Shown here piece after piece: positions 1-6,669 of a stretch of 8,082 nucleotides of DNA. How positions within the stretch are numbered: position 1 is the stretch's first letter; each line of letters opens with the position of its first letter. The translations under genes and the position numbers were made by a program. Source of the stretch: DASXMX01 sp036794395 (GTDB taxonomy: Bacteria; Planctomycetota; Phycisphaerae; Tepidisphaerales; Tepidisphaeraceae); contig DAIRGS010000321.1 of assembly GCA_036794395.1 (NCBI GenBank), forward strand, positions 1 to 8,082, given 5' to 3'. The notes under the pieces were generated by a model. The model saw only the letters and a program-made list of their open reading frames with translations. It ran no database searches and was not told where the DNA came from.

Positions 1-47
1 GATTTGACTGTGACGGGGAGTTTATCTGAATATTGCTAAGTGACGTA

Positions 48-81
48 GGGGTGCGGGGGGGGTGGGGGGTGGTAGCAGGGG
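48..81 (+). other. G-rich tract, possible G-quadruplex
   Basis: The + strand has G-runs at 48-51, 55-62, 64-69 and 78-81, separated by short loops (TGC, a single T, and an 8-base loop). Four runs of three or more G with loops of 1-3 bases can be drawn inside 49-66, which satisfies the usual G-quadruplex pattern. It lies about 215 bp upstream of the first gene's start on that gene's sense strand. A folded structure, or any regulatory effect, is inference only. Confidence 0.5.
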
Positions 82-92
82 TTTGCATCTGA

Positions 93-111
93 AAAGGTGG
101 ATGTCACCTTT
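93..111. repeat. Short inverted repeat (7-bp stem, 5-base loop)
   Basis: AAAGGTG at 93-99 is the exact reverse complement of CACCTTT at 105-111, with GATGT as the loop. The right arm is the start of the 15-bp tandem duplication, so the second copy (CACCTTT at 120-126) could pair with the same left arm instead. It might be a protein-binding site or a small RNA hairpin in the leader of the downstream gene; nothing decides between them. Confidence 0.45.
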
Positions 112-134
112 GAAGTTTCCACCTTTGAAGTTTC
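105..134. repeat. Perfect tandem duplication of a 15-bp unit
   Basis: The unit CACCTTTGAAGTTTC occurs twice without mismatch, at 105-119 and 120-134. As 15 is a multiple of three it does not break a reading frame, but the region is upstream of the preferred start at 295 and is read here as non-coding leader. It may be a doubled operator or a recent slippage event. Confidence 0.8.
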
Positions 135-149
135 GGGGCGCTGGCGGCG

Positions 150-178
150 TTGTCAATTAGTTGCCCGAAGCCTTAAGT
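150..178 (+). promoter_or_regulatory. Weak sigma-70-like promoter candidate
   Basis: TTGTCA at 150-155 matches five of six bases of the -35 consensus. After a 17-base spacer, TTAAGT at 173-178 is a poor -10 match (three of six). Position suits transcription of the hydrolase gene starting at 295. Promoter consensus in this lineage is poorly defined, so this is only a candidate. Confidence 0.2.
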
Positions 179-280
179 CGTCTTGCGAGCCGTGCAGGTC
201 ACTGCGAATGTTGGCGAAACGGAAAGCGCCCGCAGCGAGCGCCTATCAACATCGCTGGCATGCCCCGCGTATCACACGTC

Positions 281-286
281 AGGAGA
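281..286 (+). promoter_or_regulatory. Shine-Dalgarno site for the secreted hydrolase
   Basis: AGGAGA lies 8 bases before the ATG at 295. It is the only strong Shine-Dalgarno site seen before a gene here and it decides the start: the reading frame is open back to a GTG at 97, but only the ATG at 295 has this site and is followed at once by a signal peptide. Confidence 0.75.
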
Positions 287-294
287 CCCCCCCC

Positions 295-2304
295 ATGAAC
301 CGACTCTTCGCAACGGCAGTCGTCGTATTGTCGCTGTTTCTGCAAGTCGCCGGCGCACAAACCACCCGCCCAACCACCCGTCGTGGCGGCGGGCAAGGAC
401 GCGGCGCCGCCCCAACTCCTCCCCCCATTCAAGCCAAACCCGACAAACTCGCGAAGATCAAAGAAAAGACCGAGCAGATTGAAGCGCTGGTCAAGGACTT
501 GAAAGCCAAAGGCGCCAAGCCCGAACTGGTGGACGATGTCGCGGTCTACGCCCATGCCGGCCAGATGCTTCTTGAATATCCAAACATGTTCGCGAATCAG
601 GCCTCCATCACGCACGCCCTGACCACCCTCGATCAGGGTATCGAGCGGGCCAAACAGCTACAATCCAATCAGCCGCAATGGAATCAGGGCAGAAGGCAGC
701 TTCTGGCGTACACCTCCGAAATCGACGGCGCAACGCTGCCCTACGCCATCACGCTCCCGGCCAACTACGATCCCGCCAAACCCACGCGCCTTTACGTTTG
801 GCTCCACGGGAGACAGAACAACACCACCGAAACCGAATTCATGTACGGCTTCCTCAACAGCAGGGGAGCTGGCAATCCCCCCGTCGCCGACCAGGGGCAG
901 ATCCAGCTCAACTGCTTCGGCCGCATCAATGGAGCCGGCTGGCATTGGGCCGGCGAAATGGATGTCTTCGAATCCATCGCCGCCGTCAAAAAACGCTTCA
1001 ATATCGACGACAAGCGCATCATCCTTCGGGGCTTCTCCCAGGGCGGCGAAGGCGCATGGCACATCTCCCTCCACTACCCCGATCGATTCGCCGCCGCGGA
1101 AATCGGCGCCGGCACCGTCTCCCGCACCGCCAACCAGCCCGGCCTCACCCCATACCAACTCGCAACCCTGCGCATCTGGGAGAACATCTCCCAATGGGCG
1201 CTCAATATCTACAATCTCCCATTAGCCGGCCATGATGGCGAGAACGATCCCGGCCAACTCGAATCCTCCCTCCGCGCCCGCGCCCAACTTGAAAAAGAGG
1301 GCTTCCGATCCGAGGGCGATCCGGATTACCTTCACTCGGTCGGCGCGCCCGGACTTTGGCTCCAGTCCAAAGCCACCGGCCACGGCACCAGCCCACTCGT
1401 CCGCCAGCGCCTTGATGCCTTCCTCAAAGAACACGGCGACAAGGGCCAAACCTCCCCCGATCACATCCGCTTTCTCACCTACACCACACGCTACAACCGC
1501 GATTACTGGATATCCGTCGATGGCCTCGATAAGCACTACGACCGCGCGGATGTCGAAGCCCAGCGCACCAATGGCGGAAGCGCCTACGAAATCAAAACCA
1601 ACAACCTCTCCAGGCTTGCCCTTCGCGAAACCGAAAACGCACACGAAATCAAAATTGACGGCCAGACTCTAAAGGTATCCCCCGCCCCCCAAATCACCCT
1701 CAACAAGAATGCCTCCACCTGGACCGTCGCCGAAAGCGGACCTCAGCCCGGCTTACACAAAACCCACGCCCTCCAGGGCCCCATCGACGACGCCTTCCTC
1801 GATCCTTTCCTCCTTGTTCGTCCCACCGGCAAACCCTGGAATGACGAAGTCAATCAGCAAGCCCTCCGCACCATGGCCCGCTTCGACAATCTCTGGGGCA
1901 GATTCTTCCGCGGCCACCCCTTCGTGAAAGACGACAAAGACGTAACGGAAGCCGACTTCGCCAAATACCACGTCGTCCTCTTCGGCGACCCCGGCAGCAA
2001 CAAGTGGATCGCCGCCCTCAACGGCAAACTGTCCTTCACCTGGACTCAGCAAACAGTCACCCTCGGCGGAAAATCCTTCCCCTCTCAGGAAAATTATCCC
2101 GCCATGATCTACCCCAACCCCCTCAACCCCACGAAATACGTCGTCCTCAACACCGGCCTCACCATCGAAGACCGAGGCTACAACGGCGACTATGGCACTC
2201 CCCTCTGGGGCGACTACGCCATCGTCAAAGTAAGGCCCAACGCCGCCGTGCCAGAACTGATCACCGGAGGCCTGTTCGACGAGAACTGGCAACTCCCCAA
2301 ATAA
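295..2304 (+). CDS. Secreted alpha/beta-hydrolase (esterase / prolyl-oligopeptidase-like)
   Basis: A 669-residue exported hydrolase. Residues 1-21 form a signal peptide (hydrophobic core, A-G-A before the cut), followed by a Thr/Arg/Pro linker (TTRPTTRR, 23-30), a low-complexity stretch to about 45 and a charged helical part to about 125. The hydrolase fold spans roughly 138-385: Y-V-W-L-H-G at 167-172 is the likely oxyanion strand, G-F-S-Q-G at 246-250 holds the nucleophile Ser248, D314 or D318 (GHDGEND) is the probable acid, and H363 (GHGT) the probable base. After this come an unassigned segment (YWISVDGLDKHYDR, 404-417) and a C-terminal part with VLFGDPGSN around 561-569 and YPNPLNP at 606-612, not part of the core fold. 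The family includes feruloyl- and polyhydroxybutyrate-esterase-like enzymes and peptidases; substrate is unknown. The start rests on the Shine-Dalgarno site at 281-286. The next gene lies 51 bp downstream in the same frame, suggesting co-transcription. Confidence 0.88.
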   Translation: MNRLFATAVVVLSLFLQVAGAQTTRPTTRRGGGQGRGAAPTPPPIQAKPDKLAKIKEKTEQIEALVKDLKAKGAKPELVDDVAVYAHAGQMLLEYPNMFANQASITHALTTLDQGIERAKQLQSNQPQWNQGRRQLLAYTSEIDGATLPYAITLPANYDPAKPTRLYVWLHGRQNNTTETEFMYGFLNSRGAGNPPVADQGQIQLNCFGRINGAGWHWAGEMDVFESIAAVKKRFNIDDKRIILRGFSQGGEGAWHISLHYPDRFAAAEIGAGTVSRTANQPGLTPYQLATLRIWENISQWALNIYNLPLAGHDGENDPGQLESSLRARAQLEKEGFRSEGDPDYLHSVGAPGLWLQSKATGHGTSPLVRQRLDAFLKEHGDKGQTSPDHIRFLTYTTRYNRDYWISVDGLDKHYDRADVEAQRTNGGSAYEIKTNNLSRLALRETENAHEIKIDGQTLKVSPAPQITLNKNASTWTVAESGPQPGLHKTHALQGPIDDAFLDPFLLVRPTGKPWNDEVNQQALRTMARFDNLWGRFFRGHPFVKDDKDVTEADFAKYHVVLFGDPGSNKWIAALNGKLSFTWTQQTVTLGGKSFPSQENYPAMIYPNPLNPTKYVVLNTGLTIEDRGYNGDYGTPLWGDYAIVKVRPNAAVPELITGGLFDENWQLPK

Positions 2305-2355
2305 ACCGCTCCTGTTGGCTTTGAAATCTCGAGACAATCCGACGTCTGGCATCCC

Positions 2356-3414
2356 ATGCGTTTACTTCCCTCCCAATATGTCCGGCTCAATCTGTTGACC
2401 GTAGTGCTCTTCACGACCGCTACCGTCAAGGCCCAAGCGGCGGACGCACCCTCTGTCGTACATGAATACCAGGCGCGCCCGGAACTCATCAGCGCCCGAA
2501 AAATCTGGGACGCCGCCCCGCACAACGCCTTCACGGATCTCATCCTTTTCCATGACCGTTGGATTTGCTCCTTCCGTGAAGCCGACATGCACGTCGGCCC
2601 CACAACCAACGGCCGCATTCACGTGATCGCATCCAACGACGCCGAAACGTGGGAATCCGCCGCCGTCCTGAAAGACTCGCGCGGTGACCTTCGCGATGCC
2701 AAACTATCCATTCTCCCCGACGGCAGGCTTCTCCTGTTAACAGCCGTGCATCTGCGTGACACGGCGCCCGGTCGCCCCGCATATCAATCCGTGGCCTTCG
2801 TCACCAGAGATTCAAAACAATGGGACGGCCCCATCGATGTCGGCGAACCCGATATCTGGCTCTGGGGCCTGAAGTGGCACGAAGGCGTCGGCTTAAGCGT
2901 CGGCTACAGCACGAACGCGACCACTCGATTCAGCCGGCTCTACAAAACAACCGACGGCCTGAAATTCACCCCCATCATCGCAAAGCTGAACGTCGCCGCT
3001 CCATACCCCAATGAAAGCGCCATCACCTTCAACCCCAACGGCTCAGCAACCATGCTTCTCCGTTGCGACCCCGACCCGGCCTACATCGGCCAGTCCACTC
3101 CGCCCTACACAGACTGGCAATTCAAACCAACCCACTCGCGCGTCGGTGGACCCGCTCTCACCCTCTCACCCGACGGCCGCCTGCTCGGAGCAGGCCGCCT
3201 GCACGATGGTGGCGTTCGAACCTCCCTGTTCTGGATCGATCCGATCAATTCCGAAATAACAGAATTCCTTCGCCTTCCCTCCGGCGGCGACTGTGCCTAC
3301 CCCGGCCTCGTCTGGCACGATGGAGTGCTCAACATCAGCTACTACTCCAGCCACGAAGGCAAAACCAGCATCTACTTCGCAAAGGTTCGCGTCCCCGATG
3401 GCCAAAAGCCATAG
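2356..3414 (+). CDS. Secreted sialidase-like (BNR/Asp-box) beta-propeller protein
   Basis: A 352-residue exported protein. Residues 1-28 are a signal peptide with a likely A-Q-A cut. The rest looks like a sialidase-type propeller: degenerate Asp-box strands appear at SNDAETW (93-99), TRDSKQW (150-156) and TTDGLKF (198-204), with the repeated phrase L-S-x-x-P-D-G-R-L-L near 117-126 and 269-277. FREAD (73-77), NESAIT (219-224) and GGDCAYPGLVW (310-320) resemble conserved stretches of sialidase-like glycosidases, with R74, E220 and the YP pair as possible active-site residues. Such proteins cut or bind exposed glycans; true sialidase activity cannot be claimed. No clear Shine-Dalgarno precedes the ATG, but the 17 in-frame codons after the upstream stop offer no ATG, GTG or TTG, so this start is the only reasonable one. 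It follows the hydrolase gene by 51 bp and is followed after 7 bp by the start of a broken gene, so an operon of exported enzymes is likely. Confidence 0.8.
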   Translation: MRLLPSQYVRLNLLTVVLFTTATVKAQAADAPSVVHEYQARPELISARKIWDAAPHNAFTDLILFHDRWICSFREADMHVGPTTNGRIHVIASNDAETWESAAVLKDSRGDLRDAKLSILPDGRLLLLTAVHLRDTAPGRPAYQSVAFVTRDSKQWDGPIDVGEPDIWLWGLKWHEGVGLSVGYSTNATTRFSRLYKTTDGLKFTPIIAKLNVAAPYPNESAITFNPNGSATMLLRCDPDPAYIGQSTPPYTDWQFKPTHSRVGGPALTLSPDGRLLGAGRLHDGGVRTSLFWIDPINSEITEFLRLPSGGDCAYPGLVWHDGVLNISYYSSHEGKTSIYFAKVRVPDGQKP

Positions 3415-3421
3415 CCGACCC

Positions 3422-3558
3422 ATGAGATTACGATTCGCTTGGATCCTTGCCCTCTGTCACTTCCTGTCCTCCCCGACGCCGCCTCCGTTGTCCACAACTT
3501 CAGCCCTTTCTTGGACACTCGCCCAAACCCCTTAACTGGAAAAACGCATCGGACTTGA
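3422..3558 (+). pseudogene. Broken N-terminus of a secreted glycosidase-like protein
   Basis: An ATG at 3422, 7 bp after the previous stop, opens a signal-peptide-like start (MRLRFAWILALCHFLSS). That frame then turns into Pro/Ser/Thr-rich sequence and stops at 3533-3535. One frame over, from 3475, the reading is DAASVVHNFSPFLDTRPNPL, stopping at 3556-3558. A sequence of the type VHNF-x-PF-x-DTRP fits the start of the mature part of secreted BNR-type glycosidases as I recall them, whose genes continue with a P-x-x-E-R-Y-K-A phrase that is absent here. A one-base loss before 3475 would join signal peptide and mature start. No continuation is recognisable downstream, so the gene appears both frameshifted and truncated. 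The alternative is a chance 37-residue reading frame. Confidence 0.5.
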
Positions 3559-3746
3559 AAGATGGGACACCGTATTTCGCCGATCATTTCCACTCACCGT
3601 CGCGCCGACCAGCCAGCCATGCCCCACGGAATCACTGAAATGTGCCGAGTGTGTCTCCGTCATAACCCCAAAGGCCACTTGTTTTATCGCCGAGGCGGAT
3701 ACCGCTGCCACAATGTCCGTGAACAGCTCCATCACCTCAAACAACC
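3559..3746. other. Gap between broken gene and propeller gene, no convincing gene
   Basis: This stretch probably contains decayed sequence of the broken gene. Short open frames exist on both strands, including a 76-codon + strand frame at 3562-3792 with a C-x-x-C pair and a 66-residue - strand frame at 3532-3732. Neither has a convincing ribosome-binding site or a recognised motif. No clear promoter or terminator for the following gene was found. Confidence 0.4.
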
Positions 3747-5828
3747 ATGTCACATTCCGGCACACCCACAGGCCGCGCCCCCAAAGAGCTAAAGTCGATT
3801 CTCCTCGCCGTCTCTGTTCGCGTTGCGGTATATGCGTTTCTTTGTTTGGTCGTGCTGATTTCGCTGGCCGATTTCCATTCGCTATCGCTCCATTCGCCTG
3901 TCGCTCCGCCCACGCCCGAACAATCTGCCGTCTCCGGCCCAGGCTGGCCGCACTTCCGCGGCCCAACGTACGATGCCCATTCCAGCGAAACCGAACTCGC
4001 CAACACCTGGCCCGCCCAGGGCCCGCCAATCCTATGGTCAAAGGAAATCGGCCCCGGCTACTCTGGCTTCATCGTTCACGGCAATCGCGCATACACCCAA
4101 ACCCAGGCCCTCACCGAACAAAAAGTCCTCGCCCTCGATGCCGACACAGGCCAAGTCCTCTGGCAGCACGGCTACAACTGGCCATACCAGGCCGGCGGGA
4201 TGTTCCCCGGCCCCCGTTCCACCCCCACGTGGTCCAACGACCGGGTCTATTTTGTTTCGCCCACCGGGCTGTTGGGTTGCCTCAACGCGCTCGATGGCCA
4301 TCCCCTCTGGTCCGTCAACGTCGTCGAGAAATTCGATGGCCGCGGCGCCTCATTCGGTTACGCATGCTCGCCCGTTGTCGAAGACGGAAAAATCATTCTG
4401 CCCGTCGGCGGACCATCGGCCTCCATGGTTGCTCTCAATGCCGACACCGGCACGACCGCCTGGACATCCGGCGCCTCACCGGCCTCCTATTCCTCCGCAT
4501 TGCCCATCACGTTTCAAGGCCGTCGGCAGATCGTAACTTTCCTGCAAAATACGCTCGCAGGTTTCGATCTTCAGACCGGCCGCTTACTTTGGGAACAGTC
4601 CTACCTCCGCGGCTTCGAAGAACACGCCGCCGCGCTGCTTTACGACGAGCCGTACCTGCGCGCCACCCAAGCCTACCGTGCCGGCTCCGATCTATACGCC
4701 CTCGAAGCCGGCGCGCCGGGCGAAAACATTGATGGCGTTCCTGTCTGCGGTATCAAGCGCGTCCGCCACGATGCGCAAATGTCCAACGATGTCGCTTCCA
4801 GCGTCATGGTCGATGGCTTCGTCTACGGCTTCGATCTCCGCGAAATGCAGGCCAACGGCGGCCGCCCGTCACGCGGCTCCTTTCGCTGCATGGATTTCAA
4901 AACCGGCCAGGTCCGCTGGTCCAGCGACCGTCCCGGCCAATCCACTATCCTCGTCGCCGATGGAAAACTATTTCTCTTCAACGACTCCGGCCAACTTCTC
5001 CTCCTCCGCATCAATCCAGATCACTACGAAGAACTCGGCCGTGCCGATATCTTCCCCGGCGAAACCTGCTGGACCGCGCCCGCCCTCGATCACGGCCGCC
5101 TCTATCTCCGCAGCCCAACCCGCGCCGCCTGCCTCTACGTCGGAAATCCCCAGAATATGACCCCTCGTCAGCGCACCCTCACTGCCCCGGCAACAACAAT
5201 TCCCAAAACCGTCCACACTAACAGAACCTGGCTCGTTGGCGCCGAGCGCGACTACCCCTTCGAAATGCCGGATGTGCGCGAACTAAAGCGATGGTATCTG
5301 TTTTCGCTGTGCGCATTGGCCGCCGCCGCAATGCTTGCGGGCATCACATTCGGAATCTCGCGCGTCGGCCTCGCTCAACAGTCGGAGCGACCCGCCGCGA
5401 TCGTTTTCTGGATCGGCCTCTTCACCTTCGGCACCATCACCACCCCGCTCGTCAACCATTTTAGCGCCCAATTCATCTTCACCTGGCCGCTCACCCTCAT
5501 TGCAGTCCACCAGATCGCGCTCGCCGCCGTGTCCCGTCCAAGAAAACCCCACCAGGATAAGCGAATCGATTGGCCCGCCATCGCCTCCACCGGCCTGTTA
5601 TTCCTCTCCTGCCTCCTCTACTTCAAACTCACAAAACAACTCAGCCTCATCCCCGGCTGGTATTTTCTCCTCGCCTTCCCCGCCGCCTGGCCACTCGCCG
5701 TTCCCGCGGCCCGCCGACTCCACCGCCCCAACAGCCTCGCACAAAACATCCTCTGGCTGTTCGCAGTCTTCACCGTCTATTTCTGGGCCGCCGGAACAAT
5801 CATGCTCGTGCGCACAGCCCTCGGCTAA
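3747..5828 (+). CDS. PQQ-like beta-propeller protein with C-terminal multi-helix membrane domain
   Basis: A 693-residue membrane protein. Residues 19-41 form a signal-anchor helix. GWPHFRGP at 66-73 is a typical opening of planctomycete PQQ-like propeller proteins. Propeller repeats follow: VLALDADTGQVLW (127-139), LGCLNALDGHPLW (176-188), MVALNADTGTTAW (227-239), LAGFDLQTGRLLW (270-282) and a weaker one at about 380-391 (CMDFKTGQVRW). These are the A-x-D-x-x-T-G-x-x-x-W blades of the PQQ/BamB-like fold; binding of PQQ is not implied, and no quinoprotein catalytic set is evident. From about 517 to 690 there are six hydrophobic helices (about 517-540, 551-570, 575-595, 611-627, 637-655, 667-689). 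Basic loops at 596-608 and 655-661 fit an inside location, which puts the propeller outside the cytoplasm. The membrane part is unassigned. No clear Shine-Dalgarno precedes the ATG. The gene is on the same strand as the exported enzymes upstream and convergent with the GlcG-like gene. A sensory, scaffold or transport-linked role is possible. Confidence 0.85.
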   Translation: MSHSGTPTGRAPKELKSILLAVSVRVAVYAFLCLVVLISLADFHSLSLHSPVAPPTPEQSAVSGPGWPHFRGPTYDAHSSETELANTWPAQGPPILWSKEIGPGYSGFIVHGNRAYTQTQALTEQKVLALDADTGQVLWQHGYNWPYQAGGMFPGPRSTPTWSNDRVYFVSPTGLLGCLNALDGHPLWSVNVVEKFDGRGASFGYACSPVVEDGKIILPVGGPSASMVALNADTGTTAWTSGASPASYSSALPITFQGRRQIVTFLQNTLAGFDLQTGRLLWEQSYLRGFEEHAAALLYDEPYLRATQAYRAGSDLYALEAGAPGENIDGVPVCGIKRVRHDAQMSNDVASSVMVDGFVYGFDLREMQANGGRPSRGSFRCMDFKTGQVRWSSDRPGQSTILVADGKLFLFNDSGQLLLLRINPDHYEELGRADIFPGETCWTAPALDHGRLYLRSPTRAACLYVGNPQNMTPRQRTLTAPATTIPKTVHTNRTWLVGAERDYPFEMPDVRELKRWYLFSLCALAAAAMLAGITFGISRVGLAQQSERPAAIVFWIGLFTFGTITTPLVNHFSAQFIFTWPLTLIAVHQIALAAVSRPRKPHQDKRIDWPAIASTGLLFLSCLLYFKLTKQLSLIPGWYFLLAFPAAWPLAVPAARRLHRPNSLAQNILWLFAVFTVYFWAAGTIMLVRTALG

Positions 5829-5887
5829 AATCCGCGCACGAAGCAACCCCAGCATCTGCAAAGATGCCAAATTCATCCCGCGCAGTG

Positions 5888-5905
5888 GCTTCGCCCGCGC
5901 GAAGC
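5888..5905. terminator. Hairpin between convergent genes, possible terminator
   Basis: GCTTCGC at 5888-5894 and GCGAAGC at 5899-5905 are exact reverse complements with a CCGC loop, giving a 7-bp GC-rich stem. It sits in the 102-bp gap between the two convergent genes, where a two-way terminator is expected. On the + strand the nearest T-run (TTTTT near 5919) is about 14 bases after the stem, and on the - strand there is none, so it is not a standard intrinsic terminator. Confidence 0.35.
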
Positions 5906-5930
5906 TCACAGCCCCACGTTTTTCAAATGA

Positions 5931-6329
5931 TCATCCCAGCGCCTTCGCAGCGGCCTCCGCAACCGCCTGATCCTGCTTCCCCGAACCGCCGCTCACCCCA
6001 ACTGCCCCAACCACCGCCCCGTTCCGCTTGAGCGGCACCCCGCCGGCAAAGATCATCACCTTCCCATCGTTCGACGCATGAATCCCATAAAAATCCCCGC
6101 CCGGCTGCGTCACCGTACTCAACGTCTTCGTCTCAATATCAAACGCCCGGCTCGTCCACGCCTTATTCATCGCAATATTAATGCTCCCCAGCCATGCCCC
6201 ATCCATCCGAACAAACGCAACCAGGTTCCCGCCTCCATCCACCACAGCAATGTTCATCGGCTGCCCCTGGTTCTTCGACTCCCGCTCCCCAGCCGCAATC
6301 ACCCGCCGCGCATCTTCAAGGTTAATCAT
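5931..6329 (-). CDS. GlcG/HbpS-family protein (DUF336)
   Basis: A 132-residue protein covering the whole small single-domain family. Diagnostic stretches are LEDARRVI at 4-11, VVDGGGNLVAFVRMDGA at 29-45, FAGGVPL at 94-100 and GAVGVSGGSGKQD at 108-120. Family members include GlcG of glycolate operons (function unclear), the haem-binding HbpS of Streptomyces, and C-terminal domains of PduO proteins; which role applies is unknown. There is no signal peptide, so it is probably cytoplasmic. The frame is open to a TTG at 6341, but I chose the ATG at 6329 because family members start just before L-E-D-A-R and GGGAG at 6339-6335 lies 5 bases upstream; the adjacent ATG at 6332 would be too close. The gene is divergent from the alcohol dehydrogenase gene across 340 bp. 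Its codons end mostly in G or T, unlike the C-ending codons of its neighbours, which reflects strand composition more than foreign origin. Confidence 0.9.
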   Translation of the reverse strand: MINLEDARRVIAAGERESKNQGQPMNIAVVDGGGNLVAFVRMDGAWLGSINIAMNKAWTSRAFDIETKTLSTVTQPGGDFYGIHASNDGKVMIFAGGVPLKRNGAVVGAVGVSGGSGKQDQAVAEAAAKALG

Positions 6330-6669
6330 CATGGCTCCCAATCAAAACAGGACACCCCCAAAACTAGACATCACCAAAAAAAATACCTTACCCACGCGCC
6401 CCCTTATTGGCGACTCCAATCATTCCCCGAAAATAATTTCCCGTTTCGTCCCGAATGATCGACCCTGGAACGCGATGCTCGGTTGATGACAAAAGCCGGT
6501 TTGAGGGACCTGCACGTGGAGGTTTCGTTGTGCGTTGGTCGCGCGCTCTCTGCCCCCTCTCCCTCCGGGAGAGGGATGGGGTGAGGGCGAGTGCCAGGCG
6601 CCTACGCTCCAACGGAAGCATTTCCCTTTCCTTTGCCAGAGCGGTAGGGGGTCTATACAACTCTTCGCC
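6330..6669. other. Divergent intergenic region, 340 bp
   Basis: This gap lies between the GlcG-like gene (- strand) and the alcohol dehydrogenase gene (+ strand) and should hold both promoters. An A8 run at 6376-6383 reads as T8 upstream of the - strand gene. The hairpin repeat at 6555-6587 occupies the dehydrogenase side. No confident -35/-10 pair was found. Open frames here, including the in-frame extension of the dehydrogenase back to 6535, read through the repeat and are not taken as genes. Confidence 0.6.
6555..6587. repeat. Intergenic hairpin repeat (9-bp perfect stem)
   Basis: CCCTCTCCC at 6555-6563 and GGGAGAGGG at 6567-6575 are exact reverse complements around a 3-base loop, followed by ATGGGGTGAGGG to 6587. 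Elements of this form (C/T-rich arm, CCGG-like centre, G/A-rich arm, then GGGGTGAGGG) recur between genes in many planctomycete and other environmental genomes, and their chance translations (such as LTPSLSRRERG) often appear as false proteins. That recurrence is from memory. It lies about 80 bp before the dehydrogenase start. Confidence 0.75.

Noticed and set aside
1..39. Twelve open codons from the window edge to a TAA at 37-39, possibly the end of an upstream + strand gene
   Set aside because: Too short to distinguish from chance.
97..294. N-terminal extension of the hydrolase frame back to a GTG at 97
   Set aside because: It would place 66 non-hydrophobic residues before a clear signal peptide, it runs through the tandem duplication, and the Shine-Dalgarno site fits the ATG at 295.
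2302..2358. Read-through fusion of the hydrolase and sialidase-like genes, which share a frame with no further stop in the 17 codons between them
   Set aside because: The second gene has its own signal peptide right after its ATG, so two separate exported proteins are far more likely.
3532..3732. 66-residue - strand frame (starts MELFTDIVAAVSAS) in the gap before the propeller gene
   Set aside because: Its composition is not absurd for a protein, but there is no well-spaced ribosome-binding site, no recognised family, and it overlaps the broken gene; kept only as a possibility.
3562..3792. 76-codon + strand frame with CRVC and a later Cys-His, resembling a small zinc-binding protein
   Set aside because: It overlaps the start of the propeller gene, has no spaced second Cys pair, and lies in probable decayed sequence.
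3713..4732. Long + strand open frame of 339 codons overlapping the propeller gene
   Set aside because: It is very rich in Arg and Pro, has no motif, and overlaps the well-supported PQQ-like gene in another frame; a GC-rich shadow.
6535..6669. Upstream extension of the alcohol dehydrogenase frame by 45 codons
   Set aside because: It is a translation of the hairpin repeat, and the family starts at the ATG at 6670.
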